Positions 49,195 to 58,406 of a stretch of 64,000 nt of DNA are shown piece by piece. Both the position numbers and the translations under genes were made by a program. Source of the DNA: Rubrivivax sp. (GTDB lineage Bacteria > Pseudomonadota > Gammaproteobacteria > Burkholderiales > Burkholderiaceae_C); assembly GCA_030681795.1 (NCBI GenBank), contig JAUXRG010000098.1:62001-126000 (forward strand). Direction: 5' to 3'. The notes under the pieces are model-generated. The model was not told the DNA's origin, made no database searches, and saw only the letters and a program-made list of their open reading frames with translations. The stretch's first letter is position 1. Every line of letters starts with the position of its first letter.

Positions 49195-49815
49195 ATGGAA
49201 ACACCCGGCAACCTGTTCTGTGTGGCCGCGCCCAGCGGCGCTGGCAAGTCCAGTCTCGTGAAAGCCGTGCTGGAGCTCGACTCGCGGCTGGCGGTGTCGG
49301 TCTCGCACACCACGCGCTCGCCGCGCGGGCAGGAACTCGACGGCCGCGAATACTGGTTCGTCGGGGAGCCCGAGTTCCGCGCCATGGTCGAACGCGGCGA
49401 GTTCTTCGAGTGGGCGCAGGTGCATGGCCACCTCTACGGCACCTCGCGCAAGGCCATCGAGGAGCGGCTGGCGCGCGGCGAAGACGTGGTGCTGGAAATC
49501 GATTGGCAGGGCGCGCTGCAGATCAAGCAGATCTTCCCGCACGCCGTGCTCATCTTCGTCCTGCCACCGAGCTGGGACGAACTCGCCCAGCGCCTGAACC
49601 GCCGCGGCGAAGACCGCCTGGAGGTCATCGCCACGCGGCTGGCCAACGCGCGCACCGAGGTGGCCCAGGCCCGCCACTTCGACTTCGTTATAATCAACGC
49701 CTTGTTCGAGACGGCGCTGTTCGACCTGAAGACGGTCGTTCACTCCCAGCGCCTCAAGTACGCCGCCCAGTTGCGCAACCGCTCGCAGGTCTTTGCGGCA
49801 CTGGGCCTGGCCTGA
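49195..49815 (+). CDS. gmk: Guanylate kinase
   Basis: A 206-residue kinase that phosphorylates GMP to GDP. The P-loop is [12 protein letters not shown]-binding residues are in [11 protein letters not shown] and the GREYWFV segment. A GAAAAT box (49183-49188) ends six bases before the ATG, which suggests an own, leaderless start in addition to read-through from yicC. It precedes rpoZ by 26 bases. Confidence 0.97.
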   Translation: METPGNLFCVAAPSGAGKSSLVKAVLELDSRLAVSVSHTTRSPRGQELDGREYWFVGEPEFRAMVERGEFFEWAQVHGHLYGTSRKAIEERLARGEDVVLEIDWQGALQIKQIFPHAVLIFVLPPSWDELAQRLNRRGEDRLEVIATRLANARTEVAQARHFDFVIINALFETALFDLKTVVHSQRLKYAAQLRNRSQVFAALGLA

Positions 49816-49841
49816 AACCGACATCCACATCCAAGGCACCC

Positions 49842-50045
49842 ATGGCCCGCATCACCGTCGAAGATTGCCTCGTCAAGATCCCGAACCGCTTCCAGCTCGT
49901 GCTGGCCGCGACCTACCGCGCCCGCATGCTGAGCCAGGGCCACGCGCCGAAGATCGAGACCAAGAACAAGCCCGGCGTGACCGCGCTGCGCGAGATCGCC
50001 GCGGGAGAAATTGGCGTGGAGATGCTGCGCAAGGTGCCGATCTGA
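49842..50045 (+). CDS. rpoZ: RNA polymerase omega subunit
   Basis: The 67-residue omega subunit begins [10 protein letters not shown] and has the conserved [14 protein letters not shown] segment. Omega helps assemble RNA polymerase and forms part of one ppGpp site, which fits the spoT gene that follows. It is shorter than the E. coli protein (91), as usual in this order. Confidence 0.97.
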   Translation: MARITVEDCLVKIPNRFQLVLAATYRARMLSQGHAPKIETKNKPGVTALREIAAGEIGVEMLRKVPI

Positions 50046-50067
50046 CCCGACCCTGAGCTCAAGCCCC

Positions 50068-50107
50068 ACGGGCGCCCGGTCATCGCGACGGGCGCCCGTC
50101 TGCATTT
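50068..50107 (+). terminator. Terminator after rpoZ
   Basis: ACGGGCGCCCG (50068-50078) pairs with CGGGCGCCCGT (50089-50099), 11 pairs, followed by CTGCATTTG. Each arm is itself palindromic. It should end most gmk-rpoZ transcripts, leaving spoT to its own promoter. Confidence 0.65.
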
Positions 50108-50141
50108 GTGGGCCTGCCCTGCCCGCGCAGGCAATCCGCGC

Positions 50142-50147
50142 TAAATT
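50142..50147 (+). promoter_or_regulatory. -10 box of spoT, leaderless geometry
   Basis: TAAATT ends six bases before the spoT ATG at 50154, so a transcript would begin at or next to the start codon. No Shine-Dalgarno sequence is present, in agreement. Confidence 0.5.
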
Positions 50148-50153
50148 CCGGGC

Positions 50154-52442
50154 ATGAGCCTGCGCTCCCTCGCCGCCGATTTGCTGCCTGCCGCCTTGCA
50201 CGGGCTGCAGCGCGCGCCGCTGCAGCAGGTGGCACTGGAGCCCAGCACCGAGGCGTCGTCCTTCGCGACGTTGCTGGAGAAGCTCTCCTACCTGGCCAAG
50301 GTCGACCTGAAGCTCGTGCGCGAAGCCTACAAGTTCGCCGACGTGGCGCACCTGGGCCAGTACCGCGCCAGTGGGCAACCCTACATCACGCACCCGATCG
50401 CCGTGGCCGGCTTGTGCGCCGACTGGAAGCTCGATGCCCAGGCCATCATGGCCGCACTGATGCACGACACCATCGAGGACCAGGGCATCACCAAGGCCGA
50501 GCTGATCGAGAAGTTCGGTGCACCGACGGCCGATCTGGTGGACGGCCTGACCAAGCTCGACCGGCTGCACTTCAGCACCCGCGAAGAAAGCCAGGCCGAG
50601 AGCTTTCGCAAGATGCTGCTGGCGATGGCGCGCGACGTGCGCGTCATCCTCATCAAGCTGGCCGACCGGCTGCACAACATGCGCACGATGCAGGCGGTGG
50701 CGGCGGACAAGCGCCAGCGCATCGCACGCGAGACGCTCGACATCTACGCCCCCATCGCCCACCGCCTGGGCCTGAACCAGACCTACCGCGAGCTGCAAGA
50801 GCTGTGCTTCGCCATGCTCTATCCCTGGCGCCACGCTGCGCTGGCCAAGGCGGTGACGCGTGCTCGCGGCCACCGCCGCGACATCGTTGAGCGCGTGCAA
50901 AAGGACGTTGAGCGGGCTTTCGGGCAGCACAAGATGAAGGTCCGGGTCTCGGGGCGAGAGAAGACCATCTACGCCATCTACCGCAAGATGCACGAGAAGC
51001 ATGCGGGCTTCGCGCAGGTGAGCGACGTCTTCGGCTTTCGCGTCGTCGTGCCCACGCTCACCGAGTGCTACGTCGCCCTGGGCGTGCTGCACCAGCTCTA
51101 CAAGCCCGTGCCGGGCCGCTTCAAGGACTACATCGCCATCCCCAAGGCCAACGGCTACCAGAGCCTGCACACCACGCTGGTCAGCCCCCTGGGCACGGCC
51201 GTGGAGTTCCAGGTGCGCACCGAGGTCATGCACGCGGTGGCCGAGAAGGGCATCGCCGCACACTGGCTGTACAAGGCCGGCGACAAGACCAGTGCCACGG
51301 CCGATGCGCAACGCCTGTCCACCATCTGGCTGCAGAGCCTGCTCGACATCCAGGACGAGACCCGCGACGCGGCCGAGTTCCTGGAACACGTGAAGATCGA
51401 TCTCTACCCCGACGCGGTCTACGTCTTCACGCCACGCAGCAAGATCCTGGCGCTGCCGCGGGGTGCCACGCCGGTGGACTTCGCCTACGCCATCCACTCC
51501 GACGTGGGCCAGCACACCGTGGCGGCCAAGGTCAACGGCGAGTCCGTGGCCTTGCGCACCGTGCTCAAGAGCGGCGACGTGGTGGAGATCATCACCGCCC
51601 CGGGCGCGAACCCGCACCCGGGATGGCTGAGCATGGTGCACACCGGACGCGCTCGTTCGAAGATCCGCCAGCACCTGAAGAATATGGAGGGCGAGGAATC
51701 GCGCGCCTTGGGCGAGAAAATGCTCACCCAGGCCCTGCGTGCAGAAGGCCTGGCGCTGCCGTCCACCGACCCCAACGACGCGCAAGGCAGCGCGCTGTGG
51801 CAGCAGCTGGCACGCTGGAGCGGCAACCGCCATCGTGGTGAACTGCTCGTGGACATCGGCCTTGGACGAAAGATCGCCACCATCGTGGCCAAGCGGCTGA
51901 CGCAGATGATGGGCGAGCGCGGCATCAAGCCCGACGCCGTGACGCTCACCCTGGGCCGCTACGCTGCCGACGACGGCGCCCTGTCGCAAGGCGTGGTCTT
52001 CGTTGACGGCAGCGAAGGAGCCTCGATCTCCTTCGCCCATTGCTGCCGCCCCATTCCCGGCGACCAGATCGTCGGCTACCTGGGCCGCGGCGAGGGCCTG
52101 CTCGTGCATACCGTCGAGTGCCCCGCCGGCAAGCGCCTGTTCGAGCGCGACAGCGAGCGCTGGATGCAGGTCGAGTGGGCCGATGAACCCGTCCGCATCT
52201 TCGAAACCAGCCTGCACGTGCTGGTGAAAAACGGCAAGGGTGTGCTGGCCCAGGTGGCCTCGGCGATCAGCGCCGCCGAGGCCGACATCACCCACATCGA
52301 CATGGACCCCGAACCGATGGAAGAAAGCACCGAGCTGCGCCTGCTCGTCAGCGTGCGCGACCGCCTGCACCTGGCCGACGTGCTGCGCACGCTGCGGCGC
52401 TCTCCGGTGGTGCTGCGCGTGTCGCGCTACCGCATGACTTGA
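50154..52442 (+). CDS. spoT: Bifunctional (p)ppGpp synthetase/hydrolase
   Basis: A 762-residue Rel/Spo protein. The N-terminal HD hydrolase domain is intact (THPIAV, LMHDTIEDQG), so it can degrade (p)ppGpp. A synthetase domain follows (GREKTIYAIYRKM, then FRVVVPTLTECY and FKDYIAIPKANGYQSLHT), then TGS (about 390-450), a helical region and an ACT domain at the end. It sets growth rate under starvation. A second, RelA-type enzyme is expected elsewhere. Confidence 0.96.
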   Translation: MSLRSLAADLLPAALHGLQRAPLQQVALEPSTEASSFATLLEKLSYLAKVDLKLVREAYKFADVAHLGQYRASGQPYITHPIAVAGLCADWKLDAQAIMAALMHDTIEDQGITKAELIEKFGAPTADLVDGLTKLDRLHFSTREESQAESFRKMLLAMARDVRVILIKLADRLHNMRTMQAVAADKRQRIARETLDIYAPIAHRLGLNQTYRELQELCFAMLYPWRHAALAKAVTRARGHRRDIVERVQKDVERAFGQHKMKVRVSGREKTIYAIYRKMHEKHAGFAQVSDVFGFRVVVPTLTECYVALGVLHQLYKPVPGRFKDYIAIPKANGYQSLHTTLVSPLGTAVEFQVRTEVMHAVAEKGIAAHWLYKAGDKTSATADAQRLSTIWLQSLLDIQDETRDAAEFLEHVKIDLYPDAVYVFTPRSKILALPRGATPVDFAYAIHSDVGQHTVAAKVNGESVALRTVLKSGDVVEIITAPGANPHPGWLSMVHTGRARSKIRQHLKNMEGEESRALGEKMLTQALRAEGLALPSTDPNDAQGSALWQQLARWSGNRHRGELLVDIGLGRKIATIVAKRLTQMMGERGIKPDAVTLTLGRYAADDGALSQGVVFVDGSEGASISFAHCCRPIPGDQIVGYLGRGEGLLVHTVECPAGKRLFERDSERWMQVEWADEPVRIFETSLHVLVKNGKGVLAQVASAISAAEADITHIDMDPEPMEESTELRLLVSVRDRLHLADVLRTLRRSPVVLRVSRYRMT

Positions 52443-52468
52443 GCGCGCGGCGGCCCGCCGTCCCGGGG

Positions 52469-53041
52469 TCAGCCGGGCGCCGGGTAACGGACGGCCACGA
52501 TCTCGATTTTCTCCACACCGCCGGGCGTGAGGAGTTGCACCTCGTCGCCCTCGCGCGCCTTGAGCAGGGCGCGCGCGATCGGCGAGACCCAGCTCACCTC
52601 GCCATGCAGGTTGTCGGCCTCGTCGATGCCCTTGATGGTGACCGTGCGTTCCCCGCCGCGCACCGTGGCGTAGGTGACGGCGGCACCGAAGAAGACCTGG
52701 TCGCTGCCCAGGTGGGCCGAGGGGTCGACCACCTCGGCAATGCCCAGCCGCTTCGTCAGGAAACGAATGCGGCGGTCGATCTCGCGCAGGCGCTTCTTGC
52801 CGTAGAGGTAGTCGCCATTCTCCGAACGGTCGCCGTTCTTGGCGGCCCAGGAGACGGCCTCGACGACCTTGGGGCGTTCGCCATCGAGCAGCGTCATCAA
52901 CTCCTCGCGCAAGCGGCGGTAGCCAGCGGGCGTGATGTAGTTGCGCGTGCCCGCAGGCAGGGCCGGCAAGCCTGGCGCATCGTCGTCATCGTCGGCGCTG
53001 TCGGCGCCGTCGGCGGCCTCTTTCACGAAGGCTTTGTTCAT
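52469..53041 (-). CDS. greB: Transcription elongation factor GreB
   Basis: A 190-residue Gre factor with the N-terminal coiled coil carrying the acidic tip (GDRSENGDYLYGKKRL) that provokes RNA cleavage in backtracked polymerase, and the C-terminal FKBP-like domain. Before the core there is an acidic, Asp-rich extension of about 30 residues (ADGADSADDDDD) not present in E. coli GreB. It converges on spoT and is divergent from the metallo-hydrolase gene. Confidence 0.94.
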   Translation of the reverse strand: MNKAFVKEAADGADSADDDDDAPGLPALPAGTRNYITPAGYRRLREELMTLLDGERPKVVEAVSWAAKNGDRSENGDYLYGKKRLREIDRRIRFLTKRLGIAEVVDPSAHLGSDQVFFGAAVTYATVRGGERTVTIKGIDEADNLHGEVSWVSPIARALLKAREGDEVQLLTPGGVEKIEIVAVRYPAPG

Positions 53042-53093
53042 GGCCCGGCCATTGTGGCAGCGAGACCGAGGGACGCACCAGAATGCGGGCGCG

Positions 53094-54020
53094 ATGATGA
53101 ACCCTGCCCCACCCCTTGCCGGCCTGACGATCTTCGAGCGCGGCTGGCTGTCCTCGAACAATGTCCTGCTGCATGGAGAGGGCGCAGGCGCGGTGCTGCT
53201 GGACACCGGCCACGTGCTGCACGCCGGGCAGACCGTCGGCCTGGTGCGCCCGGCGCTGCGTGGCGAGACGCTGGCCGGCGTCGTCAACACCCACCTGCAC
53301 TCGGACCACTGCGGTGGCAACGCCACGCTGCGGCGTGAATTCGCCTGCACCATCACCATCCCCCCCGGGCAATGGGCCGCCGTGGGGGCCTGGGATGAAG
53401 TGGCGCTGAGCTACACGCCCACCGGCCAGCGCTGCGAGCGTTTCGTGGCCGACACCTGCATCGAACCCGGGCAGACATTGAGCGTGGGCCGCCAGCGCTG
53501 GCAAGCCTTCGCTGCGCCGGGGCACGACCCTCATTCGATCATCCTCTTCAACGCCGCCACAGGCGTGGTCGTCACCGCCGACGCGCTGTGGGAGAGAGGC
53601 TTCGGCGTGGTCTTCCCCGAACTCGAGGGCGAGCCCGCTTTCGACGATGTGGCACGGACGCTCGATCTCATCGAGTCGCTGGATGCGCGCTGGGCCGTCC
53701 CCGGACACGGTGCGCCCTTCGGCGACCTGCGCGGTGCCTTGCAGCGTGCGCGGCAGTTGCTGACCCGAGTGCGCGCCGATCCGGCTCGCCATGCCCGGCA
53801 TGCCGTCAAGGCACTGCTCAAGTACCACCTGATGGAAGTACAGCAGCAGCCCTGGTCCGATCTGCTGTCCTGGTTTTCCAGTGCGACGCTTTACGAAACG
53901 ATCTGGCGGCGCATGGGCCGGCCCGCGGGCAGCCTGCCGGCCTTTGCGCAAGTCATCCTCGGCGAACTCGTCGCCGGCGGCACGCTGGCGCTGCGCGACG
54001 GGACGGTGTTCAACTCTTGA
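53094..54020 (+). CDS. Metallo-beta-lactamase-fold hydrolase
   Basis: A 308-residue protein with the zinc motif H-L-H-S-D-H, a further histidine in PGHDPHS, the bridging aspartate in VTADALW and the last histidine in VPGHGAP. The C-terminal 90 residues form a helical domain similar to those of LACTB2-like and thioesterase-type members. The substrate is unknown. A GC-rich inverted repeat (CCGCCCG/CGGGCGG) 10-38 bases after its stop may end transcription from both sides. Confidence 0.87.
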   Translation: MMNPAPPLAGLTIFERGWLSSNNVLLHGEGAGAVLLDTGHVLHAGQTVGLVRPALRGETLAGVVNTHLHSDHCGGNATLRREFACTITIPPGQWAAVGAWDEVALSYTPTGQRCERFVADTCIEPGQTLSVGRQRWQAFAAPGHDPHSIILFNAATGVVVTADALWERGFGVVFPELEGEPAFDDVARTLDLIESLDARWAVPGHGAPFGDLRGALQRARQLLTRVRADPARHARHAVKALLKYHLMEVQQQPWSDLLSWFSSATLYETIWRRMGRPAGSLPAFAQVILGELVAGGTLALRDGTVFNS

Positions 54021-54071
54021 ATCCCTGGTCCGCCCGGGCCCCACGGCGACGCGGGCGGCTTCAGGCTGCGT

Positions 54072-54362
54072 TCAGCGCACCTTGCCCAGCAGTTTCTGCA
54101 CTTCTTCGAGCACGGCGCCCAGCGCATCCCGTTGGCGTGGGCTCAGATCCACGCGCGACCGCAGCTGCTCCTCCATGAAGCACACGGCCATCCTCGCGTA
54201 GGCGCTGTCCACGGCCCTGCGCACGGCGTCCATCTGGCGGGCGATGTCCATGCACCCCTCGCCTTCCTCGACCATGCGCTGAATCCCGCGCAAGTGGCCC
54301 TCGGCACGCCGCAGGCGGTTGAGAAGCTCGGTTCGGTGCGCGGCGTCGGCAAGTCTGGACAT
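54072..54362 (-). CDS. CsoR/RcnR/FrmR-family transcriptional repressor
   Basis: A 96-residue all-helical DUF156 repressor. The signature cysteine is C37 (EGEGC) and the N-terminal H23 (EGHLRGI) is present, but the histidine that lies 25 residues after the cysteine in CsoR, RcnR and FrmR is replaced by phenylalanine (F62), with a cysteine next to it (C61). The ligand set is thus atypical. No metal exporter or formaldehyde dehydrogenase gene is adjacent. It follows the thioesterase gene on the same strand by 67 bases. Confidence 0.88.
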   Translation of the reverse strand: MSRLADAAHRTELLNRLRRAEGHLRGIQRMVEEGEGCMDIARQMDAVRRAVDSAYARMAVCFMEEQLRSRVDLSPRQRDALGAVLEEVQKLLGKVR

Positions 54363-54429
54363 GGGGAAGTGCTCGATCAGAGGCCTGCCTGATGCCAGCG
54401 CTTCTCGATGCCAGGCGGCCACGACATGG

Positions 54430-54897
54430 CTAGCGACCGCAGGCCGGCTCAACCATGGCCGACAGGTAGGCCTGACAGAACTCGGGCGGCATTCTGCGCG
54501 CCCGCCCGCTGCTGAGCTCGATGCAGACCAGAAGCCAGACGCCGCGAAGCACCGTGGCCTGGTCACGCTGGCGGATCACCTGAAATCGGCGCTGCAGCGT
54601 CAGCTTGCCATCGCTGGCCACCAGCCAGGTGGCGATGGTGAGCTCGTCGTGCAGTGCCGTGGGCAGCAGGTAGTCGTACTCGCCGCGGCGGATCGCCATC
54701 GCACGGTCGAGCCGCCGGTAGTCGTCCAGAGCCAGTCCCAGCGAACCCGAGTGCGCCCATGCCACCCTCTCGCACCACTGCACATAGACCGCATTGTTGG
54801 TGTGGTTCAAGCCGTCGATCTCATCGGCCTGCGGCATGACCTGCAGGGTGAACGGGTGCGCAAAGTCCCAGGCCATCGGTGCTGTCGGTTCACTCAC
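54430..54897 (-). CDS. 4HBT-type acyl-CoA thioesterase
   Basis: A 155-residue hotdog-fold protein. NHTNNAVYVQW carries the residue set of the 4-hydroxybenzoyl-CoA thioesterase class (normally D at the position of N in GHVNN-type motifs), so the catalytic acid may differ. The start is GTG at 54897, five bases after a TATCAT box; an ATG at 54876 is the alternative. The acyl substrate is unknown. Confidence 0.85.
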   Translation of the reverse strand: MSEPTAPMAWDFAHPFTLQVMPQADEIDGLNHTNNAVYVQWCERVAWAHSGSLGLALDDYRRLDRAMAIRRGEYDYLLPTALHDELTIATWLVASDGKLTLQRRFQVIRQRDQATVLRGVWLLVCIELSSGRARRMPPEFCQAYLSAMVEPACGR

Positions 54898-54902
54898 GGG
54901 GC

Positions 54903-54908
54903 ATGATA
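54903..54908 (-). promoter_or_regulatory. -10 box of the thioesterase gene
   Basis: TATCAT on the minus strand ends five bases before the GTG start codon, again a leaderless layout. The remaining gap up to 55053 shows no gene. Confidence 0.45.
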
Positions 54909-55053
54909 GCCACGCGCCGGGCGGTTCGAGAAGTCGAGGTCAGGAGAATCTCGGGACTCCCAGGCGGTCGAAGCAGGCCATGGGCATCACCCGGTTCAGA
55001 CCCATGCGGCCATTGCGCCACCAGCGTCTTGCATTGCCGGCAACGCGTGCGGC

Positions 55054-57498
55054 TCAGGCCTGCAGCCAGCCCCGCAGCTCGCCGATGGCCGGCTCGTAGG
55101 CCAGCGCGGCGCCTTCGGCCAGTGCGGCGGCGTAGGCAGGCTCGCCCAGGCGCTGCCGCGCCTGGGCCAGGTGCGGCGCCAGGAACGCCGCATCGACGAC
55201 ATCGCGCCGGCGCCCCATCTGCAGGGTGTGCACTTCGGCGGCCCCATCGAAACGCGCCGCACGTTCGCATTGCCCCAGGTGCGCGGCCAGTCCGGCGCAG
55301 ACCTCCATCACCACCAGGCGCCCACGGCGCGAATCCAGCTCGTCGCAGATCGCCAGCGACTCGACCAACTGCGCCCGGGCCTGCGGGGCCTGGCCACGGG
55401 CCACCGCCACCATGGCCAGGTTGTTCAGGGCGATCATCACCGACAGGCGGTCGCCATCGGCGCGCGCGAGTTGCAGGCCTTCTTCGTACAGCGGCGCGGC
55501 GGCATCCGCCCGCCCTTCCAGGCGTTCGAGCTCGGCCAGGTGGCCCAGCACCAGGCGCCTGAGCGCCCGGTTGTCGCCCTGCTGCCCGGCCAGCGCCACA
55601 GCCTCTTCCATGCAGGCCCGCGCACCCGCGCGGTCGTCCAGGCTCATGCGGGCGTAGCCCAGGCGGGCCAGGGCCTCCGCCACAGGCGCCGCCGCACCGC
55701 AGGCCCGGCCCAGGGCGACGCTGCGAGACAGCAACTCGGCGGCCTCCAGGTCGAGGCCGCGGTAGGCAGCCAGCCGGCCCGCGTGCAGCAGCGCTTCGGC
55801 CTGCAGGCCTGCGAACTTCTCCGCGCCCGGCCGCGCCAGGGCCTCCAGGGTCACGCGCTGGCCCTGCACCAGCAGGCTGCGGCTGAGCCAGTAACGCATC
55901 AGCGCGTTGACCAGGCGCAGTCCCTTCTCGGCACCCTGCGGCAGGCTGTCGCAGGCGCTGTGCGCAGCCAACAGGTTGTCGCGGTCGAGCTCGAGCCGGT
56001 CCAGCCACTGGCCTTGCTGCGGGCCCTCCAGTGGCGCGCGTGCTGCCAGCGCCAGGGCCAGGAAGAAGACCAGGTGGCGCTCGCGCAGCGCCGCGTCTTC
56101 GCCCGCACCAGCCAGTTGCTCGAGTGCGTGCTGGCGCACCGTCTCGAGCAGGCGAAACCGCGGCTCGCCCGCAGGCCCGATCTCGGCCGTGACCATCGAC
56201 TTGTCCACCAGCGCGCCCAATGCGTCGAGCACATCCCACTCGTCGATCTCGGCCGCGGCCGCGACCTGCTGCGCCGCCTCCAGACCAAAGCTGCCGGCCA
56301 TCACCCCCAGGCGCCGATAGACCACCTGCTGCGGCGGCGTCAGCAGGTCGTGGCTCCACTCCAGCGCGGCGCGCAGGGTGCGGTGGCGCGGCGGCAGGTC
56401 GCGCGCGCCACCGGTGAGCAGGCGCAGCCGCTCGCCCAGGCGCAGGCGCAGCCCCTCCACGCCCAGCAGCGGCACGCGCGCGGCGGCCAGCTCGATGGCC
56501 AGCGCAATGCCGTCGAGCTGGCGGCAGATGTCCACCGCCGCCGCCACGTTGGTGGCGTTGAGCGCGAAGTGCTGGTCGGCCGCGCGGGCGCGCTCTTCGA
56601 ACAATTGCAGCGCGCCGGCATCGCGCGCCTGCTCCAGCGTACTGGCAGCGCCGGCGGCCGGCAGCGCCAGCGTGGCCAGGCGATAGACCTGCTCGCACGA
56701 CAGCCTGAGCGGCTCCTGGCTGGTGGCCAGCAGGCGCAGCTGCGGCGCCTGGGCCAGCAGCGCGGCCGCCAGCTCGGCCACCGGGCGCTGCAGGTGCTCG
56801 CAGTTGTCCAGCACGAGCAGCAGTTGCCGCGCCTGCAGGCTGGCGGCCAATGCCGCCAGGCCCGGGCCCGCACCCAGGCTCAGGTGCAGCGCGCCGGCCA
56901 AGGCCGGCAGCAAATGCGCGGCGTCGGTGAGCGGCGCCAGGTCGATGGTGCAGACACCGTCCCTGTATTCGCCTTGCAGGGCCTGCGCCAGGGTGCGCAC
57001 CAGCGCGGTCTTGCCGACCCCGCCGGCACCCACCACGCAGACCAGGCGATGCGTGGCCAACAACGCGCGCAAGGCCCGCAGATCGGCCGCGCGGCCGAAC
57101 AGGGGCGGCAAAGCGACGCTCGCCGCCGCGGCCGCCGCGGCCGTCGCACCAGGCTCCACGGCGCTCACCACTGCAGCCCAGGCCGGCGTGGGCGGGTCGG
57201 TCTCGACCAGGCTGAACTGGTAGCCCCGGCCCGGCACGGTGGTGATGGCCTGCGGCCCGAGCAGCTTGCGCAGGGCCGAGACATGCACCTGCAGGTTGTT
57301 CTCTTCGACCACCAGGCCAGGCCAGACCAGGTCGAGCAGCTCGTTCTTGCCGACCACCCGATCGCGCCGCTCGACCAGGGCCAGCAGCAGGTCGAAGGCG
57401 CGCGAGCCCAGCGCCGCTGGCTGGCCGGCAATGAGCAGCTGGCGCGTGGCCGGCCTCAGCACACAGCGGCCGAACGCCCGCTCATCCCGGCTGCGCAT
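55054..57498 (-). CDS. Winged-helix NB-ARC/TPR transcriptional regulator
   Basis: An 814-residue protein with an N-terminal OmpR-type DNA-binding domain (about 10-95, with GRGYQFSLVE as the wing), a STAND-type ATPase with Walker A GAGGVGKT from residue 157 and LLVLDNCEHL as Walker B, and a long C-terminal TPR-like helical region. Such proteins act as signal-gated activators, holding the DNA-binding domain until a ligand and ATP are bound. No receiver domain is present. It is divergent from a methyltransferase gene, its likely target. The start at 57498 is preferred; 57540 is possible. Confidence 0.92.
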   Translation of the reverse strand: MRSRDERAFGRCVLRPATRQLLIAGQPAALGSRAFDLLLALVERRDRVVGKNELLDLVWPGLVVEENNLQVHVSALRKLLGPQAITTVPGRGYQFSLVETDPPTPAWAAVVSAVEPGATAAAAAAASVALPPLFGRAADLRALRALLATHRLVCVVGAGGVGKTALVRTLAQALQGEYRDGVCTIDLAPLTDAAHLLPALAGALHLSLGAGPGLAALAASLQARQLLLVLDNCEHLQRPVAELAAALLAQAPQLRLLATSQEPLRLSCEQVYRLATLALPAAGAASTLEQARDAGALQLFEERARAADQHFALNATNVAAAVDICRQLDGIALAIELAAARVPLLGVEGLRLRLGERLRLLTGGARDLPPRHRTLRAALEWSHDLLTPPQQVVYRRLGVMAGSFGLEAAQQVAAAAEIDEWDVLDALGALVDKSMVTAEIGPAGEPRFRLLETVRQHALEQLAGAGEDAALRERHLVFFLALALAARAPLEGPQQGQWLDRLELDRDNLLAAHSACDSLPQGAEKGLRLVNALMRYWLSRSLLVQGQRVTLEALARPGAEKFAGLQAEALLHAGRLAAYRGLDLEAAELLSRSVALGRACGAAAPVAEALARLGYARMSLDDRAGARACMEEAVALAGQQGDNRALRRLVLGHLAELERLEGRADAAAPLYEEGLQLARADGDRLSVMIALNNLAMVAVARGQAPQARAQLVESLAICDELDSRRGRLVVMEVCAGLAAHLGQCERAARFDGAAEVHTLQMGRRRDVVDAAFLAPHLAQARQRLGEPAYAAALAEGAALAYEPAIGELRGWLQA

Positions 57499-57547
57499 CG
57501 TCTCTTCAGGCACACAGCCCCCCGGCCCGGAACCCCGCAAGCGGCCA

Positions 57548-57590
57548 GCTTAAGCGAGAAGGCAGCCCTGCGCATTCAGAACGCTTAAGC
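57548..57590. promoter_or_regulatory. Two GCTTAAGC palindromes in the divergent promoter region
   Basis: GCTTAAGC occurs at 57548-57555 and 57583-57590, with centres 35 bases apart, and flanking G/C extend the pair into an inverted repeat GCTTAAGCG/CGCTTAAGC. AT-rich cores are rare in this DNA. The gap separates the winged-helix regulator from the methyltransferase, so it is a candidate operator for that regulator. Confidence 0.55.
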
Positions 57591-57634
57591 GCCCCCCAAG
57601 GACAAGGGACAGGCGCGGCGTCCACAGTCCCCCC

Positions 57635-58405
57635 ATGGACGCGACCGCTGCCCACCTCGCCAGGGTGCCGCCCGGCACATGGGCGGGCCTCAAGCAGCGC
57701 AGCCAGGGGGCCCTGCGGCTGCGAGCCGGCCAGCGCGTGCTCGACCTGGGCTGCGGCGCGGCCACCGACACGCTGGCGCTGGGCCGCCGCGTGGGCCCGG
57801 CCGGCCAGGTGAGCGGCGTGGACTACGACGCCGGCGTGGTGCAGCAGGCGCGGGCGCGGGCGCTGGCCGAAGGCCAGGGCGGCTGGGTCTCGCACCACCA
57901 TGCCAACGCCACCGCGCTGCCCTGGCCCGAGGGCGCCTTCGACGCCAGCCACTGCGTGGCCATGCTGCAGCACCTGCTCGAGCCCGACCGGGCGCTCGAC
58001 GAATTGCTGCGTGTGACGCGCCGCGGCGGCCCGGTCGTGGTGGCCGATATCGACTGGGCCACGCTGAGCATCGAGTGCGGCGAGCCCGGGATCGAGCGCC
58101 GCCTGGTGCGCCACCGCATCGGTTTCGGAGTGCCCAACCCCCACGCCGGCCGCCGCCTGCACGGCCTGTTGTGGGCCCGTGGGTTGGAGCAGCTGCAATG
58201 CGAGATCTGGCCCCTGTGGGCCAGCGAGCTGGCCGCCGCCGATGAGCTGCTGCAGCGCCGCCAGCTCGAAGACGAGGCGCTGGCCGCCGGCGTGGTGGAT
58301 GACCAGGACTTGCTGCGTTGGCGAGCCGCCCTGGCCCGCAGCAGCGCCACGCACGCCTTGTTCGTCAGCGTCAACGCCGTGCTGGTCAGCGGCCGCAAGC
58401 CTTGA
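57635..58405 (+). CDS. Class I SAM-dependent methyltransferase
   Basis: A 256-residue methyltransferase of the UbiE/Methyltransf_11 type: motif I is VLDLGCGAATDTLALG, the acidic SAM ligand is in GVDYDAG, and motif IV is near FDASHCVAMLQHL. The substrate is unknown; ubiquinone-type, arsenite and small-molecule methylases share this layout. It starts 137 bases from the divergent regulator and ends one base from the nitroreductase stop. Confidence 0.88.
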   Translation: MDATAAHLARVPPGTWAGLKQRSQGALRLRAGQRVLDLGCGAATDTLALGRRVGPAGQVSGVDYDAGVVQQARARALAEGQGGWVSHHHANATALPWPEGAFDASHCVAMLQHLLEPDRALDELLRVTRRGGPVVVADIDWATLSIECGEPGIERRLVRHRIGFGVPNPHAGRRLHGLLWARGLEQLQCEIWPLWASELAAADELLQRRQLEDEALAAGVVDDQDLLRWRAALARSSATHALFVSVNAVLVSGRKP

Positions 58406-58406
58406 C

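Noticed and set aside
54898-55053. Remnant of a zinc-ribbon-like peptide (CRQCKTL) on the minus strand
   Set aside because: It is only an extension of a shadow frame, with no start codon or ribosome site.
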